Assembly: GCA_018240025.1 (NCBI GenBank)
Contig: JAFEGM010000025.1
Coordinates: 1-46,774, forward strand
DNA: 46,774 nt
Direction of reading: 5' to 3'
From: Verrucomicrobiota bacterium
GTDB taxonomy: Bacteria > Verrucomicrobiota > Verrucomicrobiia > Chthoniobacterales > SZAS-18
Below are positions 1-8,672 of the stretch, piece by piece. The notes under the pieces were generated by a model. It was not told the DNA's origin, ran no database searches, and saw nothing but the letters and a program-made list of their open reading frames with translations. A program made the translations under genes and the position numbers. How positions within the stretch are numbered: position 1 is the first letter of the stretch; every line of letters starts with the position of its first letter.

Positions 1-22
1 CACTCGGAGAGTGCGGACTACG
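1..22. repeat. Dispersed palindromic repeat, copy 1 (cut by window edge)
   Basis: The window opens inside a copy of the palindromic repeat with core CCGCACTCGGAGAGTGCGG followed by ACTACG. The first three core bases lie outside the window. Better copies occur near 29499, 29561, 32641 and 32707. Nothing else is recognisable between here and the glutaredoxin start at 240 apart from a degenerate copy at 75-99. Confidence 0.75.
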
Positions 23-74
23 TTGAAGTGCCGCCGGGTGGGCGGATGGCGGCACCATGGGCTCCTTCCACCAG

Positions 75-99
75 CCGCACTCGGAGCGGGCGGACGACG
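75..99. repeat. Degenerate copy of the palindromic repeat
   Basis: The left half CCGCACTCGGAG is intact. The right half reads CGGGCGGACGACG instead of AGTGCGGACTACG, so the hairpin stem is eroded. It lies in the gap before the glutaredoxin gene. Confidence 0.45.
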
Positions 100-239
100 T
101 CGCCGTCGAACTTCGGGTTGCTGATGCGTCCACCGCCTCCGCGGCTGCGAAACCTGTCAGCAGGCCGCTCGAGCCCCCAATGCGTTTGCCCCACCCGGAA
201 AACGCGCGACGTTCCCGGCTCACCCTCTTTCCCAACACC

Positions 240-587
240 ATGTCCAAGCCTGAAATCACTGCCTACCTCAAGACTCACTGCGGCTGGAGCAATGGCGTTC
301 GCGCCGTCCTCCGGAAGTACGAGCTGCCCTACCACGAAAAAGACATCATCCAGAACCCGGCCTTCCGCTGGGAGATGGAGCAGAAGAGCGGGCAGCCGCT
401 CTCGCCCTGCGTGGAGGTGAACGGCAAAATGCTGGCCGACATCTCCGGCGAGGAGCTCGAGGCCTACCTGCTCCGCCAGGGGCTGGTCGGCTCGACCGCC
501 AACACCACCGACGTGCCGCTCAACTCGGCCTGCACCGACGAGCAGCACGCGGCCATGGCGGCCGGGCAGCCGCTCAACCTGCGCTGA
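240..587 (+). CDS. Monothiol-type glutaredoxin family protein
   Basis: This 115-aa protein has a thioredoxin fold of glutaredoxin type and should be cytoplasmic, acting in glutathione-dependent thiol chemistry or iron-sulfur handling. The active-site motif is CGWS, with Cys14 and Ser17, so only one of the two classical active-site cysteines is present. A later segment, LSPCVEVNGKMLADISGEEL, matches the cis-Pro and glutathione-binding region of glutaredoxins, although a Ser-Pro-Cys replaces the usual Thr-Val-Pro. The frame is open further upstream, but homology begins at MSKPEITAYL, which fixes the ATG at 240. No clear Shine-Dalgarno sequence precedes it. It lies 15 bp before the next gene on the same strand. 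The family call is firm; the exact role is not visible. Confidence 0.8.
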   Translation: MSKPEITAYLKTHCGWSNGVRAVLRKYELPYHEKDIIQNPAFRWEMEQKSGQPLSPCVEVNGKMLADISGEELEAYLLRQGLVGSTANTTDVPLNSACTDEQHAAMAAGQPLNLR

Positions 588-602
588 GCGCGCTCTGCGC
601 CG

Positions 603-1772
603 ATGAAAGCGCCTCTGCTGCTCGAGCAGTTCGAACGGCTCGAGCGTCTGATCGAAAAGCTGCCGGAGGGCCTGCAAAAGCCCATCCTGCGCGAGATCGT
701 GCCGCTCAAGGAGCTGTTCCTGCGCGGTCGTCCGCCCCGCCTCGCGCTGGTGGGCGATGCCACGGTCGAGGCGCCGGCGCTCTTCGCGGCGCTCGCCGAT
801 GCCGAACTGGAGGCGCACGCCGGCGATCCGCGGGCCTGGCGCGAACTGACCCGCGGCGGCCGCGGCTCGCTGCGGCTGCTCGACGTTCGCGCCACGGGCG
901 GCGTGGGCGGCATTTCCGACCACGCTCGCGAGGCTCTCACCGCGGAGCCGCCGGATCTGGTGCTCTTTCTCGAGAATGCGGCCGAAGGCACTGCGGGCGC
1001 CGATGTCAGTCCGCTGGAGACGCTGGTGCAGCTGGTCGAAGACCGGCATGGCCATCGTCCCGGGCTCATCGGCGTGGCCGTGGCCGGGCCGGACGCGTTT
1101 CCCTCGGCCGGCGAGCTCGAGGCCGCGCGACGCCGGCTGGAGCTGCGCCTGGCGGACTGCGCGCGCATCGGCGGTCATCTCGCCCCGGTCCTGGCGGTCG
1201 GCAGCGCGGTGCGCTTCCGCCCGGACGGCTCGCTCGATGCGGCCACGGATGCCCGCATTCACACCGGCCAGCTTTCCGACCTGCTCGCCACCGAGCTCCC
1301 GAACGAAGCCAAGCTCGAACTCGTCCGGCTGACCGGCGCGAAGCAGGGCCAGCTGGCCATCGCGCGGGCTCTGACCAAATCCATGTCTGCGGCCGCCGGG
1401 GCGATCGGCGCGCAGCCCATCCCGCTGGCCGATCTCCCGTTTCTGCTCGCGCTGCAGGTCCTGATGGTCACCGGCATCCTCTACGCCAGCGGCCGGGAAG
1501 CCAACGTCCGCAGCGGCTTCGAATTCCTCGGCGCGCTCGGCTTCAACTTCGGCGCCGGCTTGGCGCTGCGCGAGATCGCGCGCTCGCTGGTCAAGCTCTT
1601 CCCCGGCTGGGGTAATGCCATCAGCGGCCTGATCGCGGCCGGCGGCACCTATGCGCTCGGCCGCACAGCCACGGCGTATTTCATCGACGGAATCCCGCTG
1701 AAGGACGCCAAGAAACTCTTCCGTCGGATGCGCCGCCAGGCGCCGCCGGTGCTGGAAGATCGTCAGCCATGA
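603..1772 (+). CDS. GTPase-like DUF697 membrane protein with degenerate P-loop
   Basis: The protein has 389 residues. The N-terminal part looks like an Era/YcjX-type G domain: LALVGDATVEAPALFAAL lies where a GxxxxGK[ST] P-loop belongs, but Lys and Ser/Thr are absent, so nucleotide binding is doubtful. A switch/DxxG-like stretch (LRLLDVRATGG) follows. The last 130 residues match DUF697: hydrophobic segments (around PLADLPFLLALQVLMVTGIL and FLGALGFNFGAGLALREIAR), then a Gly/Ala-rich helix ending in a basic tail (KKLFRRMRRQ). DUF697 proteins are inner-membrane or membrane-associated and often carry a G domain. The stop overlaps the next gene by 4 bp, which suggests translational coupling. The function is unknown. 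Confidence 0.6.
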   Translation: MKAPLLLEQFERLERLIEKLPEGLQKPILREIVPLKELFLRGRPPRLALVGDATVEAPALFAALADAELEAHAGDPRAWRELTRGGRGSLRLLDVRATGGVGGISDHAREALTAEPPDLVLFLENAAEGTAGADVSPLETLVQLVEDRHGHRPGLIGVAVAGPDAFPSAGELEAARRRLELRLADCARIGGHLAPVLAVGSAVRFRPDGSLDAATDARIHTGQLSDLLATELPNEAKLELVRLTGAKQGQLAIARALTKSMSAAAGAIGAQPIPLADLPFLLALQVLMVTGILYASGREANVRSGFEFLGALGFNFGAGLALREIARSLVKLFPGWGNAISGLIAAGGTYALGRTATAYFIDGIPLKDAKKLFRRMRRQAPPVLEDRQP

Positions 1773-2131
1773 CCGCCGGCACCGCCTTTCGCGCCACCTG
1801 TGGACTGGGTTTCCTGGCCGTCGCGCTGGGCGCGTTCGGCGCGCACGGACTGAAGGACACGCTCACGGCCAACGGCTACCTTCCGATCTGGGAGAAGGCG
1901 GTCTTCTACCAGTTCGTGCACCTCGCGCCCATGCTCGTCGCGGCCCGTCTGCAGCCGTTCGCGGTCAATGCCTGGATCGCCTTCTTCCTCGGCATCCTGC
2001 TCTTCAGCGGGAGCCTGTTTCTCCTCGCCCTGACCGGCGCGAAATGGCTCGGCGCGGTCACGCCCTTCGGCGGCGTCTCGTTCCTCATCGGCTGGCTGCT
2101 GCTGGCCGGCGCGGTCAAGCGCGCCATCTGA
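1769..2131 (+). CDS. DUF423 family small membrane protein (YgdD-like)
   Basis: This 120-aa integral membrane protein has about four hydrophobic segments. It shows the DUF423 hallmarks: an N-terminal GFLAVALGAFGAHGLKDTL stretch, then WEKAVFYQFVHLAPML, and a C-terminal GAVTPFGGVSFLIGWLLLA. The family is widespread and its function is not established. The ATG overlaps the stop of the DUF697 gene by 4 bp, so the two are probably co-translated. Confidence 0.85.
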   Translation: MTAGTAFRATCGLGFLAVALGAFGAHGLKDTLTANGYLPIWEKAVFYQFVHLAPMLVAARLQPFAVNAWIAFFLGILLFSGSLFLLALTGAKWLGAVTPFGGVSFLIGWLLLAGAVKRAI

Positions 2132-2147
2132 CGCTAAGCGCTGCGCC

Positions 2148-2564
2148 ATGGCCCGACGTCGCATCATGGAAGGCGCGGTCGAGAACCTGCGCTTCGAGCC
2201 GCACGCCGGCGATTATGCGGCGCGCTTTTCCGGCGAGGTGGTCTGCACGGAGGTGAGCGACGAACCCATTCCCATCGAGCTGCATTTCGAGGACACCAGC
2301 GCCGTGGCGCACGCGGAAGGTGTGCGGCTGGAGTATCGTTCGCGCCGTTGGTACTACGCCGACGGAGAATTCCACCTTTTCATCCCGGTGCGCCTGCAGG
2401 AGACGTTCGAGTCGCTCTGCTTCGAGGCTCACAAGTCGCTCGAGCTCGTCCAGCCGGTGCTCTTTTTCGCCTGCGAGGGCCAGGCCATCGCGCCGACCCA
2501 GAACGACGCGCGGCTCGTCTTCCCGATGGGGCAGACGTTCCTGGTAGAATTCGCCCCCGCCTGA
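2148..2564 (+). CDS. Hypothetical protein, 138 aa
   Basis: I do not recognise this protein. It has no signal peptide or membrane segment and looks like a compact, mostly beta-strand soluble protein. Charged and aromatic residues alternate (for example VRLEYRSRRWYYADGEFHLFIPVRLQ), with a C-terminal hydrophobic strand (TFLVEFAPA). It starts 16 bp after the DUF423 gene on the same strand and probably shares its transcript. An in-frame ATG at 2166 is an alternative start. Codon usage fits its neighbours. Confidence 0.65.
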   Translation: MARRRIMEGAVENLRFEPHAGDYAARFSGEVVCTEVSDEPIPIELHFEDTSAVAHAEGVRLEYRSRRWYYADGEFHLFIPVRLQETFESLCFEAHKSLELVQPVLFFACEGQAIAPTQNDARLVFPMGQTFLVEFAPA

Positions 2565-2631
2565 GCCTGTCGCGGCAAACCCGACCGGGTGTTCGCTTGC
2601 CGTGGCGGTCCGCATCTGTTGGCATCGGCCA

Positions 2632-3351
2632 ATGCGCTGGTCCTCTTTGCTCCGGGTTTCGCTCGTTCTGCTGCTCGCCTTCGGCTCCGCGCTGCCGGGG
2701 CGCGAGCCGACTTTGAAGGAGGCGCAGGCCGATTTCGAAAAGGCGGACAAGGAGCTCAATGCCGCCTGGGCGTTCGCGCAGTCGAAACTCACGCCGGGCG
2801 AATTCGCGGCGCTGCGCGAGGATCAGCGCGCCTGGCTGCAGCACCGCGATCGGCAGGCCGGCGCGCCCGATCCCTCCGACGGCCCCGGCGCTGCCAAGAC
2901 GGCCGACTACTACACCACCGCCGCCAGCCTTTCGCGCGACCGGGCCCGCTGGCTGCGGGCCTTCGCGGAGTCGGAGGTCAGCACGCTGAATGGTCGCTGG
3001 AGCGACGGCGTCGGCGGCACGCTGCTGGTCGTGGAGCGGGACGGGAAGCTGTATTTCTCCTTCGACGTCGTGCGCGGCCCGACCTCGCACACGGGTGGTG
3101 TGGCCGGGGTGGCGGCATGGAATGAACCCATCGGCTGGTGGAGCGACCGCGGGCTGGACAAATCCCGCACCGACGAAACCAACCTCGCCTTCCGCCTGCG
3201 CAATCGGCGCCTGGAAGTCGCGGGCGCGAACACCGGCTTCTACCACGGCGCGCGGGCCTATTTCGACGGCGATTACATCCGGCTCGGCCCCCTCACGCCC
3301 AAGGAGAGCGCGGAATTGGTCAAGGAAGCGACCAGCGGAGGCAGCCGGTAG
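2632..3351 (+). CDS. Secreted LprI/DUF1311-like protein
   Basis: The protein has 239 residues. An N-terminal signal sequence with a leucine-rich core (LLRVSLVLLLAFGSALPG) indicates export. Residues 25-90 resemble the LprI/DUF1311 lysozyme-inhibitor-type region: a helix EADKELNAAW-like, then LTPGEFAALREDQRAWLQHRD. The paired cysteines common in that family are missing. The remainder looks like a beta-rich domain (LNGRWSDGVGGTLLVVERDG, GDYIRLGPL). The ATG at 2632 is preferred because the signal peptide begins there; a GTG at 2602 would add ten residues. The LprI link is moderate and the C-terminal domain is unassigned. Confidence 0.55.
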   Translation: MRWSSLLRVSLVLLLAFGSALPGREPTLKEAQADFEKADKELNAAWAFAQSKLTPGEFAALREDQRAWLQHRDRQAGAPDPSDGPGAAKTADYYTTAASLSRDRARWLRAFAESEVSTLNGRWSDGVGGTLLVVERDGKLYFSFDVVRGPTSHTGGVAGVAAWNEPIGWWSDRGLDKSRTDETNLAFRLRNRRLEVAGANTGFYHGARAYFDGDYIRLGPLTPKESAELVKEATSGGSR

Positions 3352-3434
3352 CGCAGGGCGCGCCGATGGTGCAAAGCCCTCGCGGGTGACACGATCCTGC
3401 TTGCCCCGACTGCACCCGCTGGCGACGCTCGGAC

Positions 3435-6400
3435 ATGGTACGGTGCTCCGTCTGCGAAACGGAATATCCCGACTACCGTACGGAGTGCCCCTGCTGCAGC
3501 CATCCGGCTCCGCAGCCGCCGCCCCCGCCCGCGGCGCCGCCCCCTCCGCCGCGCATCGCCGCCCCGCCCGCGAGCCCGAAGCGGCATGAGGAATCGGGTC
3601 CGCTGCCCCGCGCCTTCGCCCCGCCGGTGCGTCCGCCGGGACCGACTCCGCCGACGGCTCCGACCCCGATTTCGCTGCCGCCGCCTCCGCCTCCGGCGCC
3701 GGAGCCCAAACCGGTCGCCGTGCCGGTGGCGCCGCCCCGCCCCGCGGTTTTGCTGCCGGAGGCGGTGCTCGCCAACATCCGGACGGAGGATCTGTCGGAA
3801 CCGGCGCCAGTGCTCGCAGGCCGGGCCTGGCGGGTGCAGGTCCTGACGCCCGATGCCTCGCCGGCCGCCTTGCCGCCGCTGCTGACGTCGGCCCGCCCGT
3901 GGGAGGAGGGCTTCGAGGTCGAGGTGCGGATCGCGGAAACTCGCGACGGCGTGACCGAGCCGCTGGCCGAGGCCTGGGTGCAATGGCGGCTGCGGCCGGC
4001 CCGCGAGGGCGGCGAGGTGCCCGGGCGGGTGCTCGGTGGCGCGTTGCCGGATCGCGGCGACTGGACGACCGACGCCGACGGCCGCATTCGATTCCGCTTC
4101 GCGCCGACGCGCGACCACTCCCTGCTCTTCGCGGGGAACCGCTGTCTCCCGCAGGCCGAGTTCGAGGTCTTCGTCCTCGACGAGGCCGGCGAGCCCGGCG
4201 CGGCGCTGCCGCCGGTCGAATCGGTGACCGCCGAGGCCGCCTCCTTCCTGCTCCTGTGGGCGCCGAAGTTCGATCTCGGCGTGCTCAAGCTGCCGTTCTT
4301 CGTGGCGCTCGACACGCCCCTGCAGCTCGAACCCGAGCCGAGCGAAGACTCGGCCCCGCCGCTGCCCTGGGGCCTGGGCGGACACAGCTCGGCCTATCGC
4401 CAGCTCTTTCGCGACGGCGGCACGCTCGCCCTCTCGCTCCAGGCCATCGACGAAGGTGGCGATGGCCTGCCTGCGTTGCGGCGCGCCATCGAGCACGCCC
4501 GCATCGTGGTCGGAGCCGCCAGCGCCGGCCCGGACGAGCCGCGCCGGCTGCTCAAATTCAGCGACCTCGGCGAGCCCGAGAACGGCGGCGTGAAGCTGAC
4601 CCTGCCGCCCTCGGCGGGCGCGCGGTCGGCGCCGGCGGCGGTCGCGTTGCAGGCCGATCTGCCGCTGCATCCCGACGTCCGGCGCCAGCTGCTGCGGGTG
4701 GTGGAGGAATGCCGCGCGCTGGAGAAGCCGCTGGCCTCCTGCCCGCACCTGGAGACTCCGCTGCCCAGCGGCGAGGGGCGGGCCTCGTTCCGACAGCTGG
4801 GCGAGACCTTTTTCGCCGATGCCTTTGAGGTGCTTTGCGCCGCGCGCCAGGCCACGTTGCTGGCGAAGCGACACGGCTTCCGGTCGACGCTCGGCGCGAT
4901 GGTCTCCTACCTGCGCGCCACCGCCACCGTCTGGACGCAGTTGGGGGAATCGGTCGAAGCCCACCGCCGCGCGTTCCAGGCGCTGGAGGCGACGTTTCTC
5001 CCGTTCTATCGCCACTTCCTGCTCTGGGGCGAGGTGCACGAGCGGCTCGCGCCCGGCTGGAAGTCGCTGGCGGCGGCCGGGGCGCGTCTGCCGGCCGAGC
5101 TGCGCCTGAACGCGCCGGCCGAGAGTCTGCTCGCGCCGGTGCATTCCGCCTTCGCCCGCACGGGGCTGGAAAGGGTGGTGCGTCCCGCCTTGGCCGCGCG
5201 TCTCGAGCCGTGGCAGGCGCTGCGCCAGCGGGCGGAGGTCGCCCGCCAAAGCGCGGAGACCCGGCGCGCGGCGGCGGCCGCGGCGCTCGAAGCGGCCGAT
5301 CTCGCGCTGCTCGAGTCGGTCGGAAGCGCCGAGCGGCAGGTCGACGAACTCGCGGCCTTGCTCGCCGGTCACGCCGCGGCCGCAGCGCCCACCTCGCCCG
5401 AGCTGGAGCGGGATCGCGCCGGTCTCGGGCGGATGCTGCTCACGACCCTGACGGAACTGCCGGGCGCCTTCGGTCGCGCCGAGCGGCATTGGCGGGCGCG
5501 GCAGGCGGCCGAGCTGGAAGCCCGCGCGGCCGAGACGGGGCACCAGATGCTGGCGCACTGCGCGGAAGCGGCCGGCGCGCAGCTCGCGCGCATCGACGAG
5601 CTGCTGGCGGCCGAGTCGCTCAGCCCCGCCACCGTCGGTCGATGGCTGGAGGAGGCGGACGCATCGCCCGAGGCCGAGCTGGCGGCGCGCCGCGCGGAGC
5701 ATCTCGCCGGCCTGCGGGTCCAGGGCGAGCGGCGGGCCGAATCCGCCCAAGGTCTGGTCGAGAAGCTGGCGCGGCTGCGCGAGCGGGTGGAGCCGCTGCT
5801 GACCGATCAAACCGATCTGCGAGCCGCCCTGGCGCGGGAATTCTCCGCCTCCCAGCAAGCGCTGGGCAACGAGGCCGCCCGCACGGCTGCGGTGGTCGGC
5901 GAACTGGCCGAGCATTACCCCGCCCGCCTGGCCGAAGCCGGGACCGCGGTGCTGGCGCAGCGCCAGGCGAATGCGGACGCGCTGGCCCAGGCGCTCCGGG
6001 CCGAGAGCACGGCCGGCGCGGAGCTGCTGCGCGACGCCCTGCGCGAGCTGCCGCCGCTGCCCGCGGGTTTGGACGACGGCTTCGCCCGCGGGTTGGAGGA
6101 ATTCGTCCGTGGCTCGGTCGAAGGCGTGCTCGCGCTCGTGCCGACCGGCAGCCCGGTGCTCTTCCGCGCCTTGGGCGGCCTGGCCGAGGCGCTGCTCGGC
6201 CACGCGGTCGGGGCGCTGGTCGAGCTGACGGCGCGCTTCGGCGCCCGGGCCGCCGAGGTGGTCACCGCGCTCTTCGACGCGACGCTCCAGCTGCGCGGCG
6301 GCGCCTGGCTGGCCAGCGCGTTGACGCCGGGGGCGCTGCAGGCCGGCATGACCGAGTTGCGCAAGCTCTCGGCCAGTCCGGAGAAGTTTTTTGCGTTTCC

Positions 6401-7097
6401 CTACGTCAAGGAGCGCGTGATCCTCTCGCACCTGGCCGAGACGGCCGATCACCTGCGGCAGAATCGGCAGCTGCCCGACCGCGCTTCGGAGCAGTTCGTC
6501 GAGGAGGCGCTACGGACGGGGTACGAGTACTACTATCCGAATCAGCTGAAGCAGGCCCGCAGTCTCCTGCACGGTCTCTGCCAGCGGGCGCTCTCGCGCG
6601 AGATCTCGGCCTCGGCGCCCTGCACGCGCGAGTCGGCCGCCCGGGCGGAGATCAGCGCCGCCGTGTCCGCCCGCCTGCCGGCCGAGCTCGCGACGGCAAT
6701 CGCCCGCGGCGCGTGGACCGAAGGCGACTTCGCGCCCCCGCTCACCACCGCCGTCAGCGGCGAGCGCTGGAGCCAGCCTTCGCTGGCGGCGGCCGCCGAG
6801 TGGTGCGGCTGGCTCTCCGCCTGGACTCTGCGCCTGGGCGGCATTTCGCTGCTGCTGGCCGGCTGGTGGCATGCGCCCACGCGCCAGGCGGCGGCCACCG
6901 TGCTGCGCGGCTCGACCGCGGCCCGGCAGGAATTGCAGCGCTTCTTGCTCGCCTGCGGGACCTATCCGTTCGCCGGGGCGCATCCGCGCGATCTGCTGGC
7001 CCTGCACGCGGCGCACGGGGCCGTGCTGTTCGGCGCCGAGCCCGAGCGCGTGCCGGCGAATGCGCCGACCGATCTCCTGCGCGGCCATCCGGCCTAA
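3435..7097 (+). CDS. Giant zinc-ribbon protein of unknown function, 1220 aa
   Basis: I do not recognise this as a named family. It begins with a four-cysteine zinc ribbon (Cys4, Cys7, Cys18, Cys21; CxxC-x10-CxxC). Then comes a proline-rich linker to about residue 105. Next is a probable beta-sandwich domain with an Ig-like or carbohydrate-binding look (about 130-290, including WTTDADGRIRFRFAPTRDHS). The rest is long and mainly alpha-helical, Ala/Glu/Arg-rich (about 420-1000), with extended coiled-coil stretches. Near 890-960 there is a hydrophobic Gly/Ala/Leu region, and the C-terminal 150 residues contain another hydrophobic stretch (WLSAWTLRLGGISLLLAGWW). It is followed after 7 bp by a second proline-rich zinc-ribbon protein. 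Long antisense open frames here reflect GC bias. Confidence 0.7.
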   Translation: MVRCSVCETEYPDYRTECPCCSHPAPQPPPPPAAPPPPPRIAAPPASPKRHEESGPLPRAFAPPVRPPGPTPPTAPTPISLPPPPPPAPEPKPVAVPVAPPRPAVLLPEAVLANIRTEDLSEPAPVLAGRAWRVQVLTPDASPAALPPLLTSARPWEEGFEVEVRIAETRDGVTEPLAEAWVQWRLRPAREGGEVPGRVLGGALPDRGDWTTDADGRIRFRFAPTRDHSLLFAGNRCLPQAEFEVFVLDEAGEPGAALPPVESVTAEAASFLLLWAPKFDLGVLKLPFFVALDTPLQLEPEPSEDSAPPLPWGLGGHSSAYRQLFRDGGTLALSLQAIDEGGDGLPALRRAIEHARIVVGAASAGPDEPRRLLKFSDLGEPENGGVKLTLPPSAGARSAPAAVALQADLPLHPDVRRQLLRVVEECRALEKPLASCPHLETPLPSGEGRASFRQLGETFFADAFEVLCAARQATLLAKRHGFRSTLGAMVSYLRATATVWTQLGESVEAHRRAFQALEATFLPFYRHFLLWGEVHERLAPGWKSLAAAGARLPAELRLNAPAESLLAPVHSAFARTGLERVVRPALAARLEPWQALRQRAEVARQSAETRRAAAAAALEAADLALLESVGSAERQVDELAALLAGHAAAAAPTSPELERDRAGLGRMLLTTLTELPGAFGRAERHWRARQAAELEARAAETGHQMLAHCAEAAGAQLARIDELLAAESLSPATVGRWLEEADASPEAELAARRAEHLAGLRVQGERRAESAQGLVEKLARLRERVEPLLTDQTDLRAALAREFSASQQALGNEAARTAAVVGELAEHYPARLAEAGTAVLAQRQANADALAQALRAESTAGAELLRDALRELPPLPAGLDDGFARGLEEFVRGSVEGVLALVPTGSPVLFRALGGLAEALLGHAVGALVELTARFGARAAEVVTALFDATLQLRGGAWLASALTPGALQAGMTELRKLSASPEKFFAFPYVKERVILSHLAETADHLRQNRQLPDRASEQFVEEALRTGYEYYYPNQLKQARSLLHGLCQRALSREISASAPCTRESAARAEISAAVSARLPAELATAIARGAWTEGDFAPPLTTAVSGERWSQPSLAAAAEWCGWLSAWTLRLGGISLLLAGWWHAPTRQAAATVLRGSTAARQELQRFLLACGTYPFAGAHPRDLLALHAAHGAVLFGAEPERVPANAPTDLLRGHPA

Positions 7098-7104
7098 CTT
7101 CGCC

Positions 7105-7752
7105 ATGCCCTCGCTGTCTTCCTTCCGTCCCGCCAGCGCCTCCAGCCTGGGCGATCTGACCTCGTGGCTGGCCGTGCTGCAGAGCGAGCTCACGCAGGCG
7201 CGGAGCGAATTCCAGCACGAACTCCAGCATTGGGAGACCTCCGCCGCGCCGCGTCCCGTACCGCCGCCGCCGCCGGCCGCGGATGCCTGGCGGCGTCTGA
7301 CCGCCCGCTGCGAGCAGGAGGCCGAGACCGAGCCGGTGGGAGTGAGCCGCGAGCCCGCCCTACCGACGGCGGTTCCGGCCGCGTCGCCGGCACCTCCGCC
7401 ACCCCCAGCGACGGCGGAAGCGCTTTGGTATCACTCGGCGGGTGCGCACGTGCTCGGCCCCTTCACCGGCGAGGAAATGCGGCGTCGCCTCCGCGAGGGA
7501 GTCTGCGCCTGGGAGACACCCGTCTGGACCGCGGCCCAGGCGCAATGGCAGCCGGCACGCGCTTCGCTCCTCGCGGTCGGCGCGGGTCCGTTGCCACCTC
7601 CGCCCCCTCCTCCGCCGCCGCCCCCGCCTGTCGTGACCGTGGGAGCCCGGCGCTTCTGCCACGCCTGTGGCGCGGCAGCGGAGCCGACCGACCGCTTTTG
7701 CGCTGGCTGCGGCGTCGAGCTGCGGCGCGCCTCGGCTGAAATTCGCGATTGA
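7105..7752 (+). CDS. GYF_2-domain protein with C-terminal zinc ribbon
   Basis: The protein has 215 residues. A short helical N-terminus is followed by proline-rich linkers. Then comes a GYF_2 (DUF4339-type) module, LWYHSAGAHVLGPFTGEEM...W...AQWQPA, a fold that in other proteins binds proline-rich peptides. A run of twelve prolines follows, and the protein ends in a zinc ribbon (CHACG-x9-CAGCG). The ATG at 7105 begins 7 bp after the upstream giant gene, so both are probably one transcript. The GYF_2 module could bind the polyproline of its neighbour or its own; that is inference. Confidence 0.7.
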   Translation: MPSLSSFRPASASSLGDLTSWLAVLQSELTQARSEFQHELQHWETSAAPRPVPPPPPAADAWRRLTARCEQEAETEPVGVSREPALPTAVPAASPAPPPPPATAEALWYHSAGAHVLGPFTGEEMRRRLREGVCAWETPVWTAAQAQWQPARASLLAVGAGPLPPPPPPPPPPPPVVTVGARRFCHACGAAAEPTDRFCAGCGVELRRASAEIRD

Positions 7753-7787
7753 ACATCCCCGCGTCGGTGCGTAGCGAGCGGGGTCCC

Positions 7788-8672
7788 ATGACTCCCCTTT
7801 CCGAATACCTCGCCGACAGCGTGCAGCGCATCGACCAGGCGCTGGATGGCTATCTGCCGCCCGAGACGCGCAAGCCGGCCCAGATCCACAAGGCCATGCG
7901 CTACAGCCTCTTCGCCGGCGGCAAGCGCCTGCGCCCGGTGCTCACACTGGCCGCGGCCGAAGCCTGCGGCGGCACGGCCGAGGAGGCGCTCCCGCTGGCC
8001 TGCGCGGTCGAGTGCATTCACACCTACTCGCTGATCCATGACGACCTCCCGGCCATGGACAACGACGACTACCGGCGCGGTCGGCTGACCAATCACAAGG
8101 TCTTCGGCGACGCCACCGCCATCCTCGCGGGCGATGCGCTCCTGACCTTCGCCTTCGAGCTCGTGGCCAAGGCGAACACCTGGTCGCGCTACGACATGCG
8201 GGCGCTGGTCGGCGAGCTGGCCCTCGGCGCCGGCAGCCAGCGGCTCATCGCCGGGCAGGTGGCCGACATGCAGGCGGAAGGCCGCCGGGTCAGTCCGGCC
8301 CAGGTGCAATACATCCACGAGTGCAAGACCGCCGCCCTGCTGGCCACCGCCGTGCGTTTCGGCGCGATGAGCGCGGACGCCCCGACCGCCGATTTGAAGG
8401 CGGTGACGAAATTCGGCCGCGCGCTGGGGCTCGCCTTCCAGGTCATCGACGACATTCTCGACGTCACCCAGACCAGCGAGAAGCTCGGCAAGAGCGCCGG
8501 CAAGGACATCGCCGCGCAGAAGGCCACCTACCCCGCCGTCTTCGGCCTGGCCAAGGCCCGCAAGGAAGCCGACCGCCTGACCAAGGAAGCGCTCGGCGCG
8601 CTCGACCGCTTCGGCGATTCCGCCGCCCGCCTGCGCCAACTGGCCGAGCATCTCCTCGTGCGCGAATTCTAG
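7788..8672 (+). CDS. ispA: Polyprenyl (farnesyl/geranylgeranyl) diphosphate synthase
   Basis: This 294-aa all-alpha enzyme condenses isopentenyl diphosphate with an allylic diphosphate in isoprenoid synthesis. The first aspartate-rich motif (DDLPAMDND, Asp85/Asp86) and the second (QVIDDILD, Asp221/Asp222) are intact, as are GGKRLRP near residue 45 and the Lys-rich GKSAGKD motif after the second Asp-rich site. Length and the DDxxxxD form of the first motif fit the bacterial FPP/GPP synthase group; product length cannot be read with certainty. The ATG at 7788 is preferred over an in-frame TTG at 7749, which would overlap the upstream gene. Confidence 0.93.
   Translation: MTPLSEYLADSVQRIDQALDGYLPPETRKPAQIHKAMRYSLFAGGKRLRPVLTLAAAEACGGTAEEALPLACAVECIHTYSLIHDDLPAMDNDDYRRGRLTNHKVFGDATAILAGDALLTFAFELVAKANTWSRYDMRALVGELALGAGSQRLIAGQVADMQAEGRRVSPAQVQYIHECKTAALLATAVRFGAMSADAPTADLKAVTKFGRALGLAFQVIDDILDVTQTSEKLGKSAGKDIAAQKATYPAVFGLAKARKEADRLTKEALGALDRFGDSAARLRQLAEHLLVREF

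Noticed and set aside
3273..6452. A 1059-codon antisense frame over the giant zinc-ribbon gene
   Set aside because: It is Arg/Gln/Gly-rich with no domain; the sense frame has the zinc ribbon and ordered helices.
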